The notes beneath the pieces were generated by a model. It searched no databases, had not been told where the DNA came from, and worked only from the letters and a program-made list of their open reading frames with translations. A stretch of DNA of 64,000 nucleotides, taken from Haliotis asinina (taxonomy: Eukaryota > Mollusca > Gastropoda > Lepetellida > Haliotidae). The position numbers and the translations under genes are program-made. This document shows positions 11,601-20,600 of this stretch, piece by piece. Positions within the stretch are counted from its first letter, which is position 1; each line of letters opens with the position of its first letter. The stretch spans positions 5,077,501-5,141,500 of the forward strand of contig NC_090288.1 of NCBI RefSeq assembly GCF_037392515.1. Direction: 5' to 3'.

Positions 11601-14600
11601 TCCGGAAGGGTAATTCCTTAATCAATAACAATTTGGTTTGGGTTGTATTCAATCATCCCGTGGAAATTTGAGATTTCTTATCTGGTAACTGCTCAGCCAG
11701 GACAGCAGCCTGTCTAATTATCTCGGCAATGATTAAGCAGGTCGGTAATTTCGTGTGTATGATGCCACTGAATCACTTGTCATCATTCATTTGGTATTGG
11801 TTATATTAACGAGGGTCTCAGTGTGATGATAAGGCCTCTACAGGACAAAACCTGCTGCCAATATGGCCATGATGAAACTCATCTCTAGTGCAGGGGGTTA
11901 ATAATGTCTTGTGGCATGTATTGATTTTCAAAATCAAATTAGGCCTAAATCCATGTTTTGTTATGCATCTCTTTCACAGGTAAGAAAGTGTTGAATAACT
12001 ATGCCATGACCAGTGGATATAGTGTGTTGGGATTTATAAAGTCAGAGTACAGTCACACACAGTGAGCCGGGTGGAAGCTGTGAGTAGTCTCCCTTGGCAG
12101 TTGCTCATCCATACAACAAAATCCCAACTGACAGTGTGCAAAAATCTGAAAAACACTTGAACTAACTACCCTCCCCTAGTGCTAGCTATTTTTTTATGAT
12201 CCTCCCCATATCCTACTTGTTTCACTAAATGCAAATGTACTTCATGTTTTATAACAAAATGTGCATATTCTCATGACCCTAATAAATAACAGTCTTAGAA
12301 AAAACAAAGGACTGTACTAAAACCTTTATAGTAGAACAGACAACTACAGGTATTCCAGCAATTAATCCAATATTTGCTAGTACTTAGTCAAAAGACGTGG
12401 ACTCTGTAAGTTTAGTAGCCCTACGAACTTTTTACTTGACACTGGAATTGGGCTAGTACTTAAAGTCACAGTCTGTTTCTATCTCTATTCATGGCTATAG
12501 CTATCTCACTGAAGAATGAACTTCCTACCAAGTCAGTTATGAAAACATCCACGCTGCCCTCTTTGAAGGGGAGGTAAGTCACATCCCAGTATCCAGCATC
12601 AACTGCAATTTGCTGTCTAAAAACCACAAACAGAAAATAAAAAACACATTTTCACATACGAATATGAATTTTGTATTTTTAACATCACTTGAATATTAAC
12701 CACATTAAAAGTCTTGAAGTTTGCATAAACCTGAAGTTGAAAATCTTGTTCCATCCCTGAGTGCAATGGTGGGTGACAATAGACATCAGTTTCACTCACT
12801 GTACCCATGTGGAGAATTGAACCTGGGTCTTTGGCATCATGAGCAAAACGCTTTAACCACCGGACTACCCAGTGGCACATAACACTACTAACAGACAAGA
12901 TACCAACAAGTGATAAAGTGATAAGAGGGACTAATAATGATAACTAATGATATTAATAGTTTATATAGCATCTAGTGTCCATCTGACCAGCTGCTCACTG
13001 GATGCTGCCTGCTAGGTGCTAGAGGGTTACAGTCACATGACTTTATCCCACCAGGTACCCATTTTCTGCAGTGTGAACAGAGGCATTATTGAACCAACTC
13101 TCCTGCTGAAGGTGAGACCTCATGTATCAAATGTCCTTCATTGTGGGGCAGACCAGAGTTTTGTCTGTGACAGAAGCTGCATGTCACAATCAACAAGTTT
13201 TCTTTCTGTTTCCATAGACATGAATTAAAACATTTCTCTTTTCAAGCTGAGGAATTGTTAACAATGCAATTAATATTTCTCATGCTACACTTTCTTGAAA
13301 ACTTTGCTTGCACATCAGCAGGTATGAAATTGTCCGGATAAGCGAATTTTCGGATATCTGAACCAGGGGCCATATGTTAAAAAAAAAACCAAACACAGTA
13401 GGCATCAGACATAATCTTTATTGATTACATGTTAACAAATATCAGAGCATACATAAAATGTCTCATACCTTGTTCATGCAGTTATGCTCGCTTGAAGAAA
13501 TCAGTCATAGCTTTTTGCACTACCGGCACAAGATCATCGACAGTAACAGCCACAGTTGCAACTTGTGCATAGGATCGTAGTGCATCGCGAAGTTCCGACA
13601 AGGCCATGTCTTTTTGTGGGTCCTCATATGATTGGATAATATTCACATGACAGTTAGCAACTGTTTTTTAGCTCACAGCTGTCCAGGCTTGCTTGATCAT
13701 CCAGATTAATTAATTATAGTGACCAACAAATTGACACGCCTCAAATTAACTCTGTGTAACCTTGCTACTTAGAGGTAGTTAATCTTCTCACGCTTCAAAG
13801 ACTGCCGACTTCTTTCATGTTACTGCACGCGAGGCCCTCGGTAAACGCGTGTGTAAACATACAGGTGGTCAGCCATCCAGATATACAAGACAAAAAATGC
13901 ACATAATTTAGTGTTTTGTATGTGAAAATGACCGAACGGTTACAGAAACCAGATTTCCAGATAGGTGAATAATTTTACAACATTGTGGATTCGTTTTAAG
14001 GAATCTTTTCGTTCGGAAGGCGAGTTTTCCAGACATTTGAGGTTCGGATAAACAAGCATGACTGCATTTTTATTACTGCAGACCCAAGATGCTTGTAATC
14101 ACAAGAAACATCTCTTGTTCTACCTCAGTGATGATCCTCACATGCATCACATGCTGTGTATTTTTTACCGAGTCGCCTTCCTCGGTTCAAGCTGTGCAAA
14201 CCTCACAGGCTATGAGCACAGTGCAGCACAGGGAAACATAGTGAATCTTTTGAACTCTGATTTTACATTTTATTTATAATTGTGTTATTTTTCAACTTTA
14301 TAAGTTGAATTTGCATCTTTGAGGATTTGTTACTGTAAATCCATACCCAAAGGAATCAGAAACTGCAAAGTTGTGTTTTGTGTGCATGTGACCTCTAACT
14401 TGAACTTGAGGATTAATGAGGACAAGTACCCCAGTACACTGTATATTTCCTGCTAAAACACAATGGACAATGTGCAAGTGCTTTCTTACTGATTGTCAGA
14501 GCTCAGTTCCTTGTTGAGAGCTGCCACATTCTGCACAGTGCGGTCGACAGCCAATGGGAATCTCTCCCCACTCAGATGGAACGCTTCAGGCCATCCTCGA

Positions 14601-17600
14601 GCAGCCTGTGATATAAACAGGACAACGCCACAATCAGCACAATGTGTCATTTAAAATCTATTTGAGATCATGGTCTGAGTACAGAGGTTGATAATTTCAC
14701 AAAAAAATGGAACATATGTTTTGATAGTTCAGTGGGAGTCAACATTTGAAAAAACAAAATCTGAACAGGTGTTGAACCCCACTACTCTACAGACACACCA
14801 AATTTTTGGAAACGAAATTGTTAAGTAATCACCATAACAAGTTTCAGTTTTTAGTCATGTTGTACCACAAAGACGAAAATTTAAATAGCACAAAACAAAG
14901 AATATTTAGGCTAGGTCCACTAATTACATCACAAGCATCAAATTCAGTTATATTGCAAAGCCAGACCAATTGTATGTCTTGTTTTATGGATTTGTGTCCT
15001 CAGAAAACCTAAATGAAGGATGTAAAACAAAAATAAAACTAAAGTCACTAGTTCTTCTAAATACTAAGAGTATTTTACTTTTGGCAACTGGTGACATGTA
15101 AATGAGGCAAAAAAAAAACAATCAAAAACATTTTCTTGCAAGAAAAAAAAAAAAACCCAGAGGAATTCAGTTTCTGCGCAGACCATCAGATCTGTACAAC
15201 AAGAAACAAAATTAATCTGGCCTTATATGGCTGTGAAAGAGTTCCTTTGGCTGCGATGACAACCATAATGAAAATAGGATTTCAACCTGTTCAACAAAGT
15301 GAGTGACATGGCTGTAGTTTTCAGTTTCATTGGTTCAATAAATTCTAAAGCGAGGGACAACAGATGACACACAATGAACATGGGAACCAGATACAATAAT
15401 GACTGGGCAACATCATGAACATTATTTCAAACATGGCTGCTGTAGCAGCCATATTGAAAACAATTTGTACAAACTGGACTGTGTCCATGATTGTGACCAT
15501 CTCAAATATCAATATTTCAGGCCTAAGGCCAAAATGTTGGGATGATATACTGAAATTCCAATGTCATATTCAATGCATGGCATCTGTGATGTCATAGACA
15601 ATGCTATTGAGAGAATCAACATTTCAATCACAATGGATAAGAAATTTGTATCTCTATGGACACAACTATAAAGTGAATGTATTTCTACTTACCTGTATGG
15701 GGATACTGCCGCTGCCACACATTGGGTCACACACCACATCTCCAGGCTGGATCTTACACAGTCTGTAATACAGGATACAGTTAGGTCATTGGTTGACACA
15801 TTTTAAATATTCAGGCCCAAGTGATAGTTTCCATTACTGAAATGGAACTGACACCTAAAGACTCTTTACGGGTATCTCATGAACATGAAATATATACATT
15901 TGAAACTGAAAACTGTACTTTGTGATTAAGTGTACATCTTCATGTCTTTTTGACGGAGTGGAGTGGAGTGTTTTGCTGTTTAACACAGCTCTCAGCAACA
16001 TTCCAGTCATATGAAGGCAGTCTGTCTTACTACCTGATCCCATTAGTCACCTCTTACAAGAACGGGTTACAGAGGACCAATTTGGAGAGGTTTGGATAGG
16101 TTCAGAGAAGTTTGGATAGGTTCGGAGAGGTTCGGAGAGGTTTCGAGAGTCTTTTCACCGGACAAAATTGTTGGGACATGTTTATGCCCTGTTTGGAAGA
16201 AAACATGACCTAAAAAATTGTGTTGCTGACACAAGTTTGAGGAATGAAACCATGGAATAAGGGAATACTTATCTGGTACATTTGGTGGCAAGTTTTACTG
16301 ACAGATGGCTTTCTACATTTGACATGAGGTTAGTTAATATGATGGTCTGGGCTGAACATTAGCAGGATTATGAAACATAGTCAATCAGACAATTTTTCCT
16401 TTCACTAATGAGTTTGGTTTTATACTGCTTTTAGCAATATTCCAGCAATATTACAATGGGGAACACCAGAAATGGGCTTCACATATTATACCTAAGTGGG
16501 GATTTACATCTGGGTCTTCCAAGTGATGAGCAAACACTTTAACCATTAAACTACCGCTTCCGCTGTATGATCGATTCCTGTGATGTGTGTATGTGTAAAG
16601 ACAAGTGTTACAAACACCTCTACCTGAGCATGTTACAGGCGATGGTGGGTCTGAGAGTGGTGGCGCCAAATACTGTGATGTTCCTGTGATGGAGACTCCC
16701 CTTGGTGAGGCCTATACACACTGACATGTCCGTCCACTCAATATTCAGAATCACCTCCACATCAAAGTTCTTCATGTCAACGTTCCATCCGAAGTAGTTC
16801 TGCACAGCGCCACCGAAGTTGGCAGCAGCGCACATGGAGTCAAAGGTGTGACCCTCACCAGCCCGGTTACATGTCACACGGAATGATGGCATGAGTGGAT
16901 TGTGGGGCACCAACTTTTCTCTGGGTTTCTTGGGGCTTGAGGTTTCGGGAGGTGTTTTCTGAGGACTAGATGGTGGGGAAGATGGCTTTTGGGCACTTGA
17001 TTGAGGGGAAGATGGTTTTTGACCATCTACTTGTTCCTTCGTGCTGGGTGACAGGTTCTGATCAGAAGAGGATGAGGTAGCCTCACAAGACTGTACAGTT
17101 TTATCATCCACATCCTGTGTTTTCTTGTCACCTGATTCCACAGAAGGATCACAGGCTTTCATGTCATCACACACATCATTACTTTCCTTCTCCATACTAT
17201 TTTCGCTAGACTTAGTATTCTTGTTTCCCAGGTTCATTTCGGAAACTCCTGAACTCAGATCTGCTTCTTGTACCGTTTTCACAACTATTTGTGACTGAGT
17301 ACTCAACTCATTGATCCCAGACTTTTCAGTGTCTGAATCGGCATCATCAAACTGGCCATCTATTACTCCTTGAGTATGGCCGCCTTGACCGTCAACATAC
17401 TGACCTTCATTGCTGATAAACTGAAGGTCGGGAGGTTTTCCAGCATCACCAGACTCCCCATTCTGCCTTTCGTCCTTCTTTCTCCAGTCTTTTCCTTTCT
17501 TTCCAAACTTGTCCTTCTTTCCAAACTTCCCACCCTTCTTCTTGGGCTGTTTCTTTGGCAGGTTTTCTCTGGAGGTGAGGTAGGGTTCCCCCATGTCTAC

Positions 17601-20600
17601 AGTATCGCTGACAGGGGTGGACAGGATGGGATGCTGGAATGTATACACCTGCTTCCACACCTTCAGTCCCTGGTCCCAGTCCACGTCCCGTACCAACTCG
17701 CGCAACTTCCTCATACACTCCAGCTGCAACATAACAACATGTAACATGGACTACTTCCAGCTGAATTGATATCAGTTAGGACCATCCTGCCCCTATCAGC
17801 AATACAATAATTCAATATGTTTAATTCAATGTTATCGTACAAGTCATGTGGAACATGACATGTCATCGTATCTCAGTTGTAGCTCATGACGTTAATCAAT
17901 GGACCATCTGGTCCAGACTTTATTGGGTGAGTGAGTCAGTTTTATGGTTATTTTAGCAATATTCCTGCAATATCACGGCGGTGGACATCAGAAAAGAGCT
18001 TCACTTATTGTACTCATGTCGGGAACTGAACATGCGTCCTCTGCATGGATAGTCATTAAACTATTAAACCAGTAGGTTACCTCACCACATCTCCAAATTC
18101 TATTGTTTACAGAAAGCTGTCACACAGCTGAAATACTGCTGCATGCAGCATTAAAGAAAAAACCCAAACAAACAAGCAAGCAAGCAAGCAAAAAGACCAA
18201 CAAGAGTAATTTGCCTCATGATCCACCTATGCTGTAGATGACAATGAGACACACACATTCCTATTTATTATTCGTTTAAAAATACCAGATAATAAAACCT
18301 TTTGATATAACGATCAGAAGTAATATGTGAAATAATCTAATATTGGTATTTTTAGCTACAGCTTTCAAAACATGTTGAATGTACTTGTAACCTAGGGGCT
18401 AAGAGTAACACTTAGGTATATTAACATATCATTTTCACATATAGTAGTCGCAGCTGAGGGTTTCAAAGGTAATCCATTATGACACCAAAAAATGTCAAAC
18501 TAAAGCAAATTTGATTTTCAACACGTCATATTATGGCATTTATTAAACATATTGTCAGCATTGGTAATCTAATCATACTTGAAGGAATTAACGATGGAAT
18601 CAGCTGACAGCTCATTCACCCTTTTTGTCAAAATCAATATAAACATTACTGAAGAAAATTAGACTATAATGACGAAAACAGAATCTCAGATTGCAAACAC
18701 AAGTTCATACATACTAGGAACAGATTTTATCACCAGACAAAGTAACAGCATCATCACTTCAGGAAATTCACCAGAGATTTTCTAGGTTAGATGATAAGAT
18801 TACAAGTGTTTAAGGTGAGGAAGATCAAAATCATAGGAACAATTGATTATTTTGTTCAAGCAAATTCATAATGACACGGAACAACTGTAGTTTCCTTTGT
18901 AATTTGGCACAGCTGTATTTGCTGCAGAATTGATGTTACAGTTTGAAATTCAAGAAATAGATTTTAAAGAATAAAAAACAAATTTCATCTGCAATAATGT
19001 TTTACGTTGCCTCAAATTTATAGACCATTCCAGTTATCAATGGCCCACAGAGTGAAATTTATGGAACATGGAGCGAAAATTATGGTCTAGACTTGCCAAA
19101 AATGGACCATAAAAGTGCAGCTATGGGGCCAAAGGCTCTTGAGGAATAGTTCCTTCCTAATCACTGCTGACAAAGCAGCATGCATTCACATGTGTGGCTG
19201 TTTTTACCTGTTGTTTGCCAAATATTACAGTTTCATAGTGCTAGCTCTATGGGATACAAGCTACAATTTAACATGGACATCCCACTTGGACAAAGAGCAC
19301 TGATGCCAAGCAGACCTGACCTTGTCTAATGTCAGACAGAATAATATGAAGTTAACCATGTGAATCCTGATGCAGCCAGGGGCTGATCCACCAATTTTCT
19401 GTTCAAGGTTTAATAAATACCATGCAGGAATGTCATGCCACACCCACCTTGTCCTCAGGAAAGTCAACATTCTTCCAGGTAGACATAAGCACTCTGATGT
19501 TGTCCACACACCCTAGTTCCAAACACTGCGAACAAACCAGATGTCAGTTTTCTATGATTCTAAAGTCCGCTTGAGTTCAAATAAGAACTATAAATAACTA
19601 AATAAATTGAACTAGGGATAAGTACACAAAACATAGATAAGACACATGGTCCTGAAACCTCTGTATCCAACCGGATACGAAATTTGACGTTTTATGATCC
19701 ACTATGGAAAATGTTGTTTAAGAAGCCATCATGCCATATTGTTACACTTTCATGCTTCACACTAAGTGGTGACAATAGTCTGGTGGAAAGCTGAGCATCT
19801 CATCAGATATATTCACACATGTTCTATCATCGTGTTCAATGCAATAATGTAAACCTTCAGCCTCTTCCTCTCTACTGGTATTGTTTTTAGTGACATACAA
19901 GCTGCCTCACCATGCCATCACATCAATTCAAACCAACTTTATATTCATGCTTCTCCGCTAGCAGGAGACTACTAAGTTCTGCCTGGGACAAGTGATAAAT
20001 GCTGAATCAATTCTCTATGTTTTAATTTTCTTGAAATGTTTCAACTGAAAATATAAAATGACACAAATTAAAGAGTGAGTGAGTGAGAGTGTTTTTACGC
20101 TGCTTTTACCAATATACCAGCAATATCATGGTGGGGAACTCCAGATATGGGCTTCAGACATTGCACCCATGTGCAGAGTATTCAGTGTGATGAGTGAACG
20201 GCTTAACCAGCATAAAGTGAACGAGACTCAGAACCAGACTTAATGACCAGTATGGGTAAGGCCTTAAAACTAACATCAGGGAAAGACATTAATCATGTTC
20301 AAGATAGCTTCTAATTTCCCTTCAAATTCATTATGGCAGGACTCAGAAACAAGAGATTTTACTATAGCATCAATCAACTTGAATTTCCATCTTTTCAAGC
20401 TTTTCCCTTCAGGAGACATGTTCTCTTGAATTGACTACTGTCTTTGAAAAGATAAATCAGCATCTTTTTCACTGTCAGGCTGATATCCATTCCCTGTGAT
20501 CCAAACTTTCATTGTCTATCATAGAAACAATATATTGTGATAAGTATAGTATTTGGAGATCTCCAATATTGATCAGTGCCAAGAACTTGTGCTGTCAAAT

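Larger units (their letters stand above)
12617..14489. other. THUMPD3 intron 5
   Basis: Contains the SINE-A copy (12762-12885), a diverged SINE-like block around 12985-13100 and the transposon remnant (13330-14055). Confidence 0.55.

Noticed and set aside
12604-12607. Alternative acceptor 'acag' for THUMPD3 exon 6
   Set aside because: Using it would put the downstream THUMPD3 motif out of frame; ttttag four bases earlier keeps AVDAGYWD in frame.
12762-12885. Functional tRNA genes at B-box matches
   Set aside because: These heads do not fold into a cloverleaf with an anticodon arm and always carry the same SINE body; they are SINE promoters.
17446-17718. 90-codon minus-strand frame
   Set aside because: Another frame of THUMPD3 exon 3; its Lys/Glu-rich look comes from the basic tract in the real frame.
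17370-17744. 124-codon plus-strand frame
   Set aside because: Antisense shadow of THUMPD3 exon 3.
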